A stretch of DNA of 64,000 bases, taken from contig NZ_LXTW01000032.1 of the NCBI RefSeq assembly GCF_001679005.1, forward strand, positions 434,001 to 498,000, written 5' to 3'. The DNA comes from Moraxella nonliquefaciens. GTDB lineage: Bacteria; Pseudomonadota; Gammaproteobacteria; Pseudomonadales; Moraxellaceae. The number at the start of each line of letters is the position of its first letter. Within the stretch, counting starts at the first letter, position 1. A model generated the notes under the pieces. The model saw nothing but the letters and a program-made list of their open reading frames with translations. It made no database searches and was not told the DNA's origin. Position numbers and translations under genes: made by a program. Shown in pieces: positions 1 through 9,244 of the stretch.

Positions 1-53
1 AAAAAACCACCATCACCCTCATCTACCCCTAAACTCATTCTCCTTATCAAATC

Positions 54-383
54 ATGACAACCAAACTCACCAATTTAAACATAACCCCAACTGTGAATGC
101 CAAACGCACAGAAATCCAAAACCCCGAATTGTGGCAGTTCCCCATGGATTACCCCATGAGTATTATCGGACATGAGGGGGAGCATGACAGTCTGCGTCAT
201 GAAGTTACGCTCATTTTGGCAGAGATTTTTCCTGATTTTGATGCCGCCAGCATGGTTGTCCGCCCATCTAAAACAGGACGATTTCACGCCCTTCGGGTCA
301 ATCTACACCTGACATCTGCCGATGAAGTCAATCGCTTATACACCGCCCTTGACAAAGCCAAAACGGTTAAGACCGCTGTTTGA
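54..383 (+). CDS. DUF493 (YbeD-like) family protein
   Basis: A 109-residue soluble protein of the DUF493/UPF0250 family, whose E. coli member is YbeD. The family is a small ferredoxin-like alpha/beta fold of unknown biochemical role. The family-like core runs from about residue 28 (WQFPMDYPMSIIG) through VVRPSKTGRFHALRVNL near residues 68-84 to a C-terminal helix. The N-terminal 25 residues are Thr/Asn-rich and variable. The ATG at 54 has no strong Shine-Dalgarno sequence. A hairpin terminator follows, so the gene is probably read separately from sbcD. In many proteobacteria the gene sits beside lipB; the left edge of the window prevents checking that here. Confidence 0.85.
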   Translation: MTTKLTNLNITPTVNAKRTEIQNPELWQFPMDYPMSIIGHEGEHDSLRHEVTLILAEIFPDFDAASMVVRPSKTGRFHALRVNLHLTSADEVNRLYTALDKAKTVKTAV

Positions 384-385
384 TA

Positions 386-417
386 CTTTACATGCCTTGA
401 CCTTTACATGCCTTGAC
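386..417. repeat. 16-bp tandem duplication after the DUF493 gene
   Basis: The 16-mer CTTTACATGCCTTGAC is present twice head to tail (386-401 and 402-417), directly between the stop codon and the terminator. It is one of about a dozen similar short duplications in the window and looks like a replication-slippage product. Confidence 0.9.
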
Positions 418-447
418 CAAAGACCGCTTGCCAAAGTTGGTCTTTTT
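418..447 (+). terminator. Rho-independent terminator of the DUF493 gene
   Basis: AAAGACC (419-425) pairs with GGTCTTT (439-445) around a 13-nt loop and is followed by a short T run. It lies 35 bp past the stop codon. Confidence 0.6.
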
Positions 448-477
448 ATAAACCCAAAAGACATCATCGGTCTTATT

Positions 478-500
478 AAATGAATGTAGCACATTCATTT
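478..500. promoter_or_regulatory. Inverted repeat in the sbcD leader
   Basis: AAATGAATG (478-486) and CATTCATTT (492-500) form a perfect 9-bp inverted repeat with a 5-nt spacer just upstream of sbcD. There is no proper T run in either direction, so an operator or mRNA hairpin is more likely than a terminator. No known regulator is assigned. Confidence 0.35.
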
Positions 501-525
501 AATTTTGACTTTATTTCATTACTCC

Positions 526-1845
526 ATGTCATCTGCCATCATGCACACCATACCCCCCAAGCCCCAAACCGCCCTACGCATTTTGCACACATCTGATTGG
601 CACATTGGTAAACGCCTGTTCAACCACAGCCGATACGATGAATTTGAAGCCTTTTTGGATTGGCTACATATCGCCATTGACACTCATGATATAAATGCAC
701 TCATCGTGGCAGGCGATATTTTTGACACCGTTACACCCAGCAATAAAGCCCAAGAGTTGTATTATGAATTTTTAGCAAAAGTTGCCAAAAGCTGCTGCCA
801 ACACGTCATCATCACCGCAGGCAATCACGACAGTCCCACGTTTTTGGATGCTCCCAAGGTCATTTTAAAGACACTTAATGTTTGGGTCATCGGACAGGCT
901 ACCACTGACATCAATGATGAAATACTGCTACTAAAAGACAAATCACAAGATGGCTTAGATATCGTGCGTGCTATTATTCTTGCCGTGCCATATTTGCGTG
1001 ATAAAGACGTCAGGACAGGCGGTAGTTTTGAGATGACAGGACAGCGAGACCACGAGACCGCCCAAGGCATTGCCAAACACTATCAAAATCTTAGCAGCCA
1101 TGCCCTTATCCTACAAGATGAATATCAAGCCAACCCAAATCAGCCCCCCATCCCCATCATCGCCACAGGTCATCTGTTTTGTGCAGGAGCGAACATCTCA
1201 TCAGATGATGATGGCATGCGAAAAGAGAGTTTTGTTGGCACGCTTGGGCAACTGCCTGCCAGTATCTTTGCCGATGAGATTAACTATGTTGCCCTAGGAC
1301 ACATTCACGCCCCACAAAAAGTTGCAGGACAAGACCGCATTCGCTACTGTGGTTCACCCATCGCCATGGGGTTTGGTGAGATTGGCAAGGATAAACAGGT
1401 GTTGATTGTTGATTTTGACCCTACCACAGCGAACATCCCCCACATTCATACCCTAAGCGTGCCTATTTTTACCAAAATGGTTAGATTACAAGGGGATACC
1501 GACACCATTAGGCACGCCTTAAACCCACTCATCGCCGAAAACCAAACCATCTATGCTGAGATTGTCTATGATGGGCAGACATTAGAGCCAAATTTTGCCA
1601 AAGACATCAAAGCCTTTTTGGCAAATACCAAGGTACTGCCTTTAAATATCCAAAACAACACCCAACGCAGGCACATCCTACAAAGTACTTATCATGGTGA
1701 AAACCTAAAACAGCTAACGACCATGGACGTATTTGACAGACTGCTAGATAGGCAAGTGGTCACAGATGAGGAAAAAAATGAGCTAAAAACCGCTTATCAA
1801 CACATCATCCAGACCATTTACGAACAAGACGTAAAGGCAGAATAA
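526..1845 (+). CDS. sbcD: Exonuclease subunit SbcD
   Basis: Nuclease subunit of the SbcCD (Mre11-Rad50-type) complex, which opens hairpin and blocked DNA ends. The calcineurin-like phosphoesterase signatures appear in order: HTSDWHIGK near the N-terminus, AGDIFD, TAGNHDS and ALGHIH. These supply the di-manganese ligands. Length is about 439 residues, close to E. coli SbcD (400). Starts are possible at ATG 526, ATG 541 or an upstream TTG at 505; none has a clear ribosome-binding site, and 526 is a compromise because the conserved part begins only at residue 20. The partner gene sbcC follows after an 81-bp gap on the same strand, indicating one operon. Confidence 0.93.
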   Translation: MSSAIMHTIPPKPQTALRILHTSDWHIGKRLFNHSRYDEFEAFLDWLHIAIDTHDINALIVAGDIFDTVTPSNKAQELYYEFLAKVAKSCCQHVIITAGNHDSPTFLDAPKVILKTLNVWVIGQATTDINDEILLLKDKSQDGLDIVRAIILAVPYLRDKDVRTGGSFEMTGQRDHETAQGIAKHYQNLSSHALILQDEYQANPNQPPIPIIATGHLFCAGANISSDDDGMRKESFVGTLGQLPASIFADEINYVALGHIHAPQKVAGQDRIRYCGSPIAMGFGEIGKDKQVLIVDFDPTTANIPHIHTLSVPIFTKMVRLQGDTDTIRHALNPLIAENQTIYAEIVYDGQTLEPNFAKDIKAFLANTKVLPLNIQNNTQRRHILQSTYHGENLKQLTTMDVFDRLLDRQVVTDEEKNELKTAYQHIIQTIYEQDVKAE

Positions 1846-1926
1846 TATGACTTTATGGACTTAATTTTACCATTTTGTCTTAATTTATTTTACCCCAACT
1901 TATGCCATCCATCTTTTTAAATCATC

Positions 1927-4900
1927 ATGAAAATACTTTCTTTATCATTTAGCAATCTTAACTCACTAAAAGGTAACTGGCACATTGATTTTACCGATGA
2001 TGCTTTCATCAATGATGGGCTGTTCGTCATCACAGGGCAGACAGGGGCAGGCAAAACGACGATACTAGATGCCATCTGCCTTGCCATCTATGGACAAACG
2101 CCAAGAATTAAAATCAGTAACAACCAAAATGAACTCATGAGCATAGATAGGGGCGACTGCCACAGCGAGGTGGTGCTACTTATGAACGAAAAGATGAAAG
2201 ATAAACTCTATCGGTTCAGCTTTGAACAGCGACGAGCAGGCAAAAACCCCAATGGCAAATTACAATCCATCAAACGCCAAATCAGCCTACTCACTGATTT
2301 AGACGATGAGGGTACCATCATCGAGACCAAAGCCAATGAGTGCGATAAAAAAGCCATAGAAATCATGCGCATGAACTTTGAGCAGTTTACCCGTTCGGTC
2401 ATGCTTGCCCAAGGTAACTTCTGTGCCTTTTTAAAAGCCGACGTACACAAAAAAGGTGAGATTCTAGAACAAATTACCGGCACACACATCTACGCCAAAA
2501 TCAGCCAAAAGGTCTTTGACGTACATAAACAAAAAAAGGAAGAGCTCCACCAGTTAAAGCAAAAATTAGGCGATATTGACATCATCAATGATGAGAATTT
2601 TTTTGCCTTAGAACAACGCATGAGTGATGATGACACTCGCATTAAAAGCACTCAAACAAGATTGCAACAAATAGACGCCATCATCAGCTGGTATCTGGAC
2701 CATGAGCAAGCCCAAACACACATTGCTGGGCATCAAGCAGACATTGAGACCGCACAGGCATCCATCCTAGCCTTTGATAAGTCAGCCATTCGCTTACGTC
2801 TTGCCAATCTGGCTTATGAATTAATCCCCATCTATCAAGAAATGACACGTGAGAAGGAGATGCTGGCAAATACCCATACTGCTCTGGCTCATCTACAAAA
2901 CACCCTACCCATCTTAGAACAAGAACAACAGACCCAACAAGCACAAAAGAACAGTCATCATCAAATCCTAAATGCCCACAAGGCACAGTATGAACACGCT
3001 CTATCTTTGTTCAAACAAGTACGGACATTAGACAATATCATCGCTCAAAATAAGTTAGCCCTAGACACAATAAACCACACCATCACAAAAGAAAAGGCGA
3101 TGATGGCAGATGTCAAACAGACGATATCACAACTACAAAACCAGAGAAGCATTCATAAAACCTCACTACATGCCATCAACGAACGCCATCAGAATATGGC
3201 ACATTATCCTAACATTAAGCAAGATTTGGGCATGCTGTCGGGTCATGAACGCGAACTTAATACCGCTTTGGCACAGCTTCATCAGCACACACAAAAACTA
3301 CACAACCAAAACCATAAACTTCACCAAAAAAATCAAGAGATTAACCACAAACGAGATGAACTTCGAATTCAAAAAAAGCACTTAACTCAATGCGAGCATA
3401 ACCATCAAATTTTGATTGGTCAAATCAGTCAATTATTACAAACATCAATTAAGACATCTGACATTAATGATGACAATTTGGCACATTGTGGCATACATTT
3501 TCAAAAAAAGATTCATCATATTAAAGAGCTGTTGCGACTGGTTGATACTCTTAGCCAACATCAGCACACTTGTGAGAATTTATACAAAAAAATCCATGAA
3601 TCAAATACTCACCTGCATGATAACGCCAAACAAGAACAAAACACCCTATCCATCATTAACGCCCTAAATGAACAAATCGCACAAGAACAAAATACCCTAT
3701 CCACCCTACAACAACACCATGACACCCAACAAGAGCTCATCATTTTAAAAAAACATCATGCCAATCTCATAGAAAATGAACCTTGTCCCCTGTGTGGTTC
3801 ATTAACGCACCCTTATACCCCCAATCATCCCTTTGTTTATGATATTGATGACAGCATCAAAACCGCCATCGCTCACACCACACAAAAAATACAAACATAT
3901 AAAGAAGACTTACATACACAAAAAGAAACACTTGCCAATATTAATAGCACAAAACTTTACCATACCGAAAAACAACAAGCATTCATATCACAAAAAGATG
4001 AAATCACCGCTCATATAAATCATAATTATCAAATCATCATCGCACAAGACATCATACAATACGCTCATCATCAACTACCCAAGACATTAGATAAACATGA
4101 GCCCGAGCAAATAAATAAAACCATTGACACATTAAATCATCTCATCCATCAAAAATTATCCCAATTAACTGATAATTATGATGAATATGATAAGTTACAA
4201 CACAATTTTATCCAAAAAAATCAAGAAATCATCAATTTACGCCAAGCACTTGATATCATCACCCAAGATGGCAAAGCCCTAAAAGAACACATTGAAATGA
4301 TTGCAGAACAAATAGAAGAGACCGAATCTGCCATCAGCCATGACAAACAACGCATTCATAAACTTATAAATGCCATCCATACAAAATTAATGCCTTATCA
4401 AAAAATAATTTCTATTGATATGGATAATATGGATAATATGGATAATAATATGGATGATAATATCCTACATGATAATAACAAATCATTACCGACGGTTATT
4501 TGTGAATATATTAACAAGCTAACCCAAATCAGCCAACATCATGATAATTACCATACTCAAAAACAGCAATTAGAATCTAAACTAGAACACATTCAAATAC
4601 ATCTAAATAATGAAGCCAAGCAGCTAAAAAACCATCAAAGCAAGATTGATGAGTTATCACAAGAAAAAACATCTTTAATCCAACACCATGACAGCCATAC
4701 ATCCAAACGTAAATCTCTGTTCGGCACAGATAATGTTGATGACAAAGAAACCATGCTACGCCAAGCGATGGATGAAAGCGAGCAAGCATTTCACGAAAGC
4801 CAAGAGAGTCATCAGCAATCCTGGCAAGCCTTATTAAATCTTAATGAAAAAATCAGTCATCATCAAAGTCATATTAGCACACTAAATAAGCACATTAAAG

Positions 4901-5865
4901 AATTACAAAATAACTTTAATAAGTTACTATTAGATAAAGGATTTAAAGATACTGATGAATTTTTATCGGCATGTATGAATAATGATGAACGCTTAATATT
5001 GCAACAGACCCAACAAAACTTGCATTATACATTAAAGCAAGCCCATGATAATCTTAATTATTGGCAACATAAGCTGGATGATATCATAAGCACCAAACCC
5101 GATGATAAAGATTTGGCAGACATTTTAAAGGACATATGTCAGCATAATGAACCAAATGATAGATTAAATCATATGACATTATGCAAATTAAAACAACACA
5201 AAGAACAATTACAAAGCCATCATTATGAACAACTAACCACCTTTGGTGAACAAAGACAGGCATATATAAATGCCAAAAATGACAGAGAAAAACACGCCTC
5301 TTTGGTGGATTTAATCAATCAAAAACAGCAAGATTTGGTTGTATGGGCAAAGTTAGATGAACTCATCGGTTCTAGTGAGGGCAATAAATACCGCAACTTT
5401 GTGCAAGGTCTGACTTTGGAGCTTATGTTGCACCATGCCAATGACATTCTTAGCAAAATGAACAGTCGCTATGTACTAACACATGGCGATGATAAGGTGA
5501 ATAAAAACCCATTAGAGATTAATGTCATTGATACCGCTTTGGGCAGTGAGATACGTAGCACCAAAAACCTATCAGGAGGCGAGAATTTTATTGTGTCATT
5601 GGCATTGGCATTGGGTTTATCACACATGAGTAGTGAGAATGTCAGTATTAATTCATTGTTTTTGGATGAAGGATTTGGCACACTAGATGATGAGGTATTA
5701 GACATCGCTTTGTCAGTATTATCATCATTAAAAGACACAGGCAAGATGATCGGCATCATCTCACATGTTCAGTCATTAAAAGAACGCATATCAACCCAAA
5801 TCCATGTCAAAAAAATTGCCAATGGCGATAGCATCTTATTAGGTTTGGGGACAAGTTTGGTTTGA
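1927..5865 (+). CDS. sbcC: SMC-like ATPase subunit SbcC
   Basis: Rad50-type ATPase of the SbcCD nuclease, 1312 residues (E. coli SbcC is 1048). The Walker A loop GQTGAGKTT is at residues 37-45. The ABC signature LSGGE and Walker B LFLDEGFGTLDDE lie near the C-terminus (about 1217 and 1244). Between them are two long Gln/His/Lys-rich coiled-coil arms joined at a zinc hook, CPLC at residues 620-623. The extra length is in the coiled coils, which also carry a 9-bp in-frame repeat. Codon use in the arms (4.0-5.2 kb) is more AT-rich than in the ATPase ends, as expected for loosely constrained coiled coil. Confidence 0.93.
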   Translation: MKILSLSFSNLNSLKGNWHIDFTDDAFINDGLFVITGQTGAGKTTILDAICLAIYGQTPRIKISNNQNELMSIDRGDCHSEVVLLMNEKMKDKLYRFSFEQRRAGKNPNGKLQSIKRQISLLTDLDDEGTIIETKANECDKKAIEIMRMNFEQFTRSVMLAQGNFCAFLKADVHKKGEILEQITGTHIYAKISQKVFDVHKQKKEELHQLKQKLGDIDIINDENFFALEQRMSDDDTRIKSTQTRLQQIDAIISWYLDHEQAQTHIAGHQADIETAQASILAFDKSAIRLRLANLAYELIPIYQEMTREKEMLANTHTALAHLQNTLPILEQEQQTQQAQKNSHHQILNAHKAQYEHALSLFKQVRTLDNIIAQNKLALDTINHTITKEKAMMADVKQTISQLQNQRSIHKTSLHAINERHQNMAHYPNIKQDLGMLSGHERELNTALAQLHQHTQKLHNQNHKLHQKNQEINHKRDELRIQKKHLTQCEHNHQILIGQISQLLQTSIKTSDINDDNLAHCGIHFQKKIHHIKELLRLVDTLSQHQHTCENLYKKIHESNTHLHDNAKQEQNTLSIINALNEQIAQEQNTLSTLQQHHDTQQELIILKKHHANLIENEPCPLCGSLTHPYTPNHPFVYDIDDSIKTAIAHTTQKIQTYKEDLHTQKETLANINSTKLYHTEKQQAFISQKDEITAHINHNYQIIIAQDIIQYAHHQLPKTLDKHEPEQINKTIDTLNHLIHQKLSQLTDNYDEYDKLQHNFIQKNQEIINLRQALDIITQDGKALKEHIEMIAEQIEETESAISHDKQRIHKLINAIHTKLMPYQKIISIDMDNMDNMDNNMDDNILHDNNKSLPTVICEYINKLTQISQHHDNYHTQKQQLESKLEHIQIHLNNEAKQLKNHQSKIDELSQEKTSLIQHHDSHTSKRKSLFGTDNVDDKETMLRQAMDESEQAFHESQESHQQSWQALLNLNEKISHHQSHISTLNKHIKELQNNFNKLLLDKGFKDTDEFLSACMNNDERLILQQTQQNLHYTLKQAHDNLNYWQHKLDDIISTKPDDKDLADILKDICQHNEPNDRLNHMTLCKLKQHKEQLQSHHYEQLTTFGEQRQAYINAKNDREKHASLVDLINQKQQDLVVWAKLDELIGSSEGNKYRNFVQGLTLELMLHHANDILSKMNSRYVLTHGDDKVNKNPLEINVIDTALGSEIRSTKNLSGGENFIVSLALALGLSHMSSENVSINSLFLDEGFGTLDDEVLDIALSVLSSLKDTGKMIGIISHVQSLKERISTQIHVKKIANGDSILLGLGTSLV
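4420..4461 (+). repeat. In-frame 9-bp tandem repeat inside sbcC
   Basis: ATGGATAAT occurs three times in a row (4420-4446), followed after AAT by the related ATGGATGATAAT. It encodes a Met-Asp-Asn repeat in the second coiled-coil arm of SbcC. Copy-number change would lengthen or shorten the arm by three residues without a frameshift. Confidence 0.9.
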
Positions 5866-6062
5866 GATTATTTTATCAATGCTTTTTATTATTAAATATA
5901 TTAAAATATACATTTCAAATATCTATAAAGTGAAATCATGTTTTTTATACATTTACCAAATCTATCCCAAAATGACATCAAAGTAATTTTAATAAAATAT
6001 TGCCAAAATATTACCATTATGTTAGTATGAAAAAATCCACATTTTCATTAGGAGCATGTGCC

Positions 6063-7097
6063 ATGGCAACCGCCCCAAAAAAGCAGTCTACCACTAAATT
6101 TCGCGATGAGTTCTCCGACACACTTTCTCGCTTAGAAGAATTGGTAGAACACGCAAGCGATGATGACTTAGCTCAAATTGGTGCTCGCTTGGCAGAATAC
6201 CTACCCACCACTAACGTTGCCCATCAGCTTGGCAATGAAATCAATGCCAGAAAATCCAAAGATACCGAGCTTGCCTCCAACTGGCGTGAAGGGGGTTATC
6301 CATATAAACATCGCATGAGTCGCAAGAACTACGAATCCCAAAAGTACAAATTACAAATTGAACTTCTAAAACTACAACACCATGTCAAACAGACAGGACA
6401 AAAAATTGTCATACTCTTTGAGGGGCGTGATGCTGCTGGTAAAGGTGGTACAATCAAACGCTTCATGGAGCATCTAAATCCTCGTGGTGCTAGGGTTGTT
6501 GCCTTGGAAAAACCAACCGAGACCGAACGTGGTCAATGGTATTTTCAGCGTTATGTGCAGACCTTGCCTACCTCAGGTGAGATGGTATTGTATGACCGCT
6601 CATGGTATAACCGTGCTGTGGTTGAACGTGTCATGGGTTTTTGCACTGATGCTGAATATCACATTTTTATGGAGCAAGTGCCTGCCTTTGAAAAACACTT
6701 AACCCAATCTGGCATTACACTCATCAAATTTTGGTTCTCAGTTAGCCGTGAGGAACAAAAAGTACGTTTCTCTCGCCGTGAACATGACCCTCTAAAACAG
6801 TGGAAACTCTCACCTGTGGATAAAGCGTCGCTGGACAAATGGGATGACTATACCATCGCCAAAGAAGCGATGTTCTTTGAGACTGATACAAGCGAATCGC
6901 CATGGATTGTCATCAAATCTGATTGTAAAAAACGTGCCAGATTAAACGCCATGCGTTATGTCTTGAATAAGCTAGATTATGCCGATAAGGACGACTTGCA
7001 GATTGGCAACATTGACCCTCTCATCGTAGGACGTGCAGGGGCATTATATGAGACTGACGAACATAAGAATATAAGTAAACGACCCATTAAAAAATAA
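6063..7097 (+). CDS. ppk2: Polyphosphate kinase 2 (PPK2 family)
   Basis: Transfers phosphate between polyphosphate and nucleoside diphosphates. The 344-residue protein shows the PPK2 P-loop EGRDAAGKGGT, the substrate-binding segment NPRGARVVALEKPTETERG, the Walker B-type motif YDRSWYNRAVVERVMGF and the downstream FSRREHDPLKQWKLSPVD, giving one full PPK2 domain (about residues 80-310) behind an N-terminal extension. The ATG at 6063 is chosen because AGGAG lies 8 nt upstream; earlier in-frame starts at 6000 (TTG) and 6027 would add non-conserved sequence. Whether it prefers GDP, ADP or AMP cannot be told by eye. No ppk1 or ppx is next to it. Confidence 0.9.
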   Translation: MATAPKKQSTTKFRDEFSDTLSRLEELVEHASDDDLAQIGARLAEYLPTTNVAHQLGNEINARKSKDTELASNWREGGYPYKHRMSRKNYESQKYKLQIELLKLQHHVKQTGQKIVILFEGRDAAGKGGTIKRFMEHLNPRGARVVALEKPTETERGQWYFQRYVQTLPTSGEMVLYDRSWYNRAVVERVMGFCTDAEYHIFMEQVPAFEKHLTQSGITLIKFWFSVSREEQKVRFSRREHDPLKQWKLSPVDKASLDKWDDYTIAKEAMFFETDTSESPWIVIKSDCKKRARLNAMRYVLNKLDYADKDDLQIGNIDPLIVGRAGALYETDEHKNISKRPIKK

Positions 7098-7180
7098 GCA
7101 ATTTTTAAGGGTAACTCCCCCACTATTTGAGATGGTTTTATGTTCCATGCTAAATTAGAGATTTTTATGGTGTGCTTGAC

Positions 7181-8095
7181 ATGAATTTACCCAATGAACT
7201 GCTTACTCTTGGCACAAGTTTTTTACAAAAAGCCAATCAATTCTTAGATGAACGCATCACCAAAACCATCACCTTAGACCCTGATGTGCTTGCTTATCGC
7301 TGGGTTGGTGGTCAGCGTGGTACACTCACTCCCATTGATGTTCATCTTAGCATCACTTTGGACGATTTGCATGGCATTGATACCCAAAAGGACAAAATCA
7401 TCCAAAACACTCGCCAGTTTTTGGCGAATCTGCCTGCCAACCATGTTCTTATGACTGGCACTCGTGGGGCAGGCAAATCAAGTCTTGTGCGTGCCTTATT
7501 GCATGCCTATCATCAAGACGGTCTGCGAGTGATAGAGGTTGCTCGTGATGATTTGCATACGCTTGACAAAATCCGCCACGCCATCATAGAAAATGATAAT
7601 CACTGCCGTTATATCATCTACTGTGATGATTTGGCATTTAATGGCAGTGATGAGAATTATCGTACCCTAAAAAGCATGCTAGATGGCGCTTTGGACAGTG
7701 AACAAGACCGCTTACTCATCTATGCTACCAGTAACCGCCGTCATCTACTACCTCAACTGATGAAAGACAACGTCAGCATTTACAACGGTCAAACCAATGA
7801 AGTCAATCCCTATGAGACCATCGATGAGACCGTCTCACTCTCAGACCGCTTTGGATTGTGGATATCGTTCTTACCCATGAATCAAGAGACTTATTTGGAC
7901 ATCGTGGCGTATTATTTGACACAGGCGGACATGGCATTTGATGAGATGGTACGTGGCGAAGCACTAACATGGGCAAGTACTCGTGGCGGTCGGTCTGGAC
8001 GTGTGGCACATCAGTTTAGCAGGCACTGGATAGGGGCAAGGCTGTTAGAGCGTGATGCTTTAAACAGCAATGTTTATCCTCAATCTTTGTATTAA
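7181..8095 (+). CDS. DUF815 family P-loop ATPase
   Basis: About 304 residues, an AAA-like ATPase of the DUF815 family (function unknown). A Walker A motif GTRGAGKSS lies near residue 95, in the context MTGTRGAGKSSLVRALL. A Walker B-like strand YIIYCDDLAF follows near residue 145, then an ATSNRRHLLP sensor-like segment and a C-terminal helical lid. The start may be ATG 7181 or GTG 7172; the leader has only a weak purine stretch. It follows ppk2 by 83 bp on the same strand. The stop codon lies inside a 16-bp tandem duplication, and a strong hairpin closes the unit. Confidence 0.85.
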   Translation: MNLPNELLTLGTSFLQKANQFLDERITKTITLDPDVLAYRWVGGQRGTLTPIDVHLSITLDDLHGIDTQKDKIIQNTRQFLANLPANHVLMTGTRGAGKSSLVRALLHAYHQDGLRVIEVARDDLHTLDKIRHAIIENDNHCRYIIYCDDLAFNGSDENYRTLKSMLDGALDSEQDRLLIYATSNRRHLLPQLMKDNVSIYNGQTNEVNPYETIDETVSLSDRFGLWISFLPMNQETYLDIVAYYLTQADMAFDEMVRGEALTWASTRGGRSGRVAHQFSRHWIGARLLERDALNSNVYPQSLY

Positions 8096-8112
8096 TCAAT
8101 CTTTGTATTAAT
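8081..8112. repeat. 16-bp tandem duplication spanning a stop codon
   Basis: CAATCTTTGTATTAAT is present at 8081-8096 and again at 8097-8112. The first copy contains the last codons and the TAA stop of the DUF815 gene, so the second copy is a duplicated gene end in the spacer. Confidence 0.92.
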
Positions 8113-8114
8113 AA

Positions 8115-8138
8115 AAAAGGCGTATCATCACGCCTTTT
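8115..8138. terminator. Bidirectional terminator
   Basis: AAAAGGCGT (8115-8123) pairs perfectly with ACGCCTTTT (8130-8138) across a 6-nt loop, with A and T runs on the two sides. It lies between the convergent DUF815 and metallo-beta-lactamase-fold genes and can serve both. Confidence 0.85.
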
Positions 8139-8156
8139 GTGCCATCAGATACATTA

Positions 8157-8972
8157 TCATATGGCATTCATCTTGGTCATCGCCATCAGCTCTTTGATGT
8201 CATAAGTACCCTCATCAATCAAATCAACACCACAAGAGAGCTTCTCAATCCAATCTAGGAATTCATCAAAGATGGCACGCCCTTCTAGTCGTTTGCCATG
8301 CTGTGGCACCATCATCTCCACAGGCAGCTGACGCACGCTGCCCGCCCACAGACGACAGGCTTTGTTGCTTGCCATGTAGCGTTGATGAAAGCCTAACATA
8401 CTGCCAATGTGAGTTTGAAAATTTTCCACTTTAATGCCAGAATTCCCCACCAATGACGCTCCCATATCACCTGAGAATAAAATCTGACTGACAGGGTCAT
8501 AAAACTGAATATTACCCACCGAGTGCAAAAAGTGAGCAGGAATTGCCATGATTTGAGTATCGCCCAATGTATATACCCCACCCCCATCAGGGATGCCTTC
8601 TAGACGCTCCGAGAGTCCATGGTGCAATCGTCCTTTGGTAAAGGCAGAATTATAATGGGGCAAAAATCGCTCCCACAGAGTCGGAATGAGTAGTTTGGTG
8701 TTTTGTAAATGAATAAGCCAACGAGGCATGGACGCCAAAATGTCAGGGTCTTGGTGTGAACCGATGACATACTTAATGTTATCCATGCTGGTAAATTTGG
8801 TAATTTGTAAGGTCAAAGGCGTAAAGGTCAAATCCCCACCCGGGTCAATAATCGCCGCCTCTTTACCATCGATGATTAAGAACTGGTTGGATGGCACACT
8901 TTCATCTTCTGCAGGCATACTAAACGCAATACATTTGTGATGACCATCGTTATATAAAACATGAGATTCCAT
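8157..8972 (-). CDS. MBL-fold diiron (ODP-type) protein
   Basis: A 271-residue metallo-beta-lactamase-fold protein resembling the diiron domain of flavodiiron proteins but without a flavodoxin domain, as in the oxygen-binding ODP group. Candidate metal ligands are SHQDPDI (about residue 79), the His of PAHFLHS, the Asp of LFSGDMG and the His of VPQHGK. The usual flavodiiron HxExDH is replaced by HQDPD. It may bind or reduce O2 or NO, or act as a sensor; this is inference from the fold. ATG 8972 is preferred over upstream in-frame starts because GGGGGAG lies about 7 nt before it. Transcription converges on the DUF815 gene. Confidence 0.75.
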   Translation of the reverse strand: MESHVLYNDGHHKCIAFSMPAEDESVPSNQFLIIDGKEAAIIDPGGDLTFTPLTLQITKFTSMDNIKYVIGSHQDPDILASMPRWLIHLQNTKLLIPTLWERFLPHYNSAFTKGRLHHGLSERLEGIPDGGGVYTLGDTQIMAIPAHFLHSVGNIQFYDPVSQILFSGDMGASLVGNSGIKVENFQTHIGSMLGFHQRYMASNKACRLWAGSVRQLPVEMMVPQHGKRLEGRAIFDEFLDWIEKLSCGVDLIDEGTYDIKELMAMTKMNAI

Positions 8973-9244
8973 AAATGCTCCCCCAAGCAAACAAAATGAC
9001 TTTAAAATCATTATACGCTGATTTGCCCAAAATACCAAATTTTTTTGTTAAAAAATACCCAAATCCATTCATCATCAATTCAACTTAATCAGACAAAAGC
9101 ATCAGATAAAAGTAGAATTTCTCAATTATTTCCCCATTGTAAATAATGTTATCAACACCCCAAACCCATTTTAAAATCCCAAAATTCATCAGCATTTTAT
9201 GATATGATAGGCGTTTTGTTCTTACGTAGCAATTTTTATTTCTT

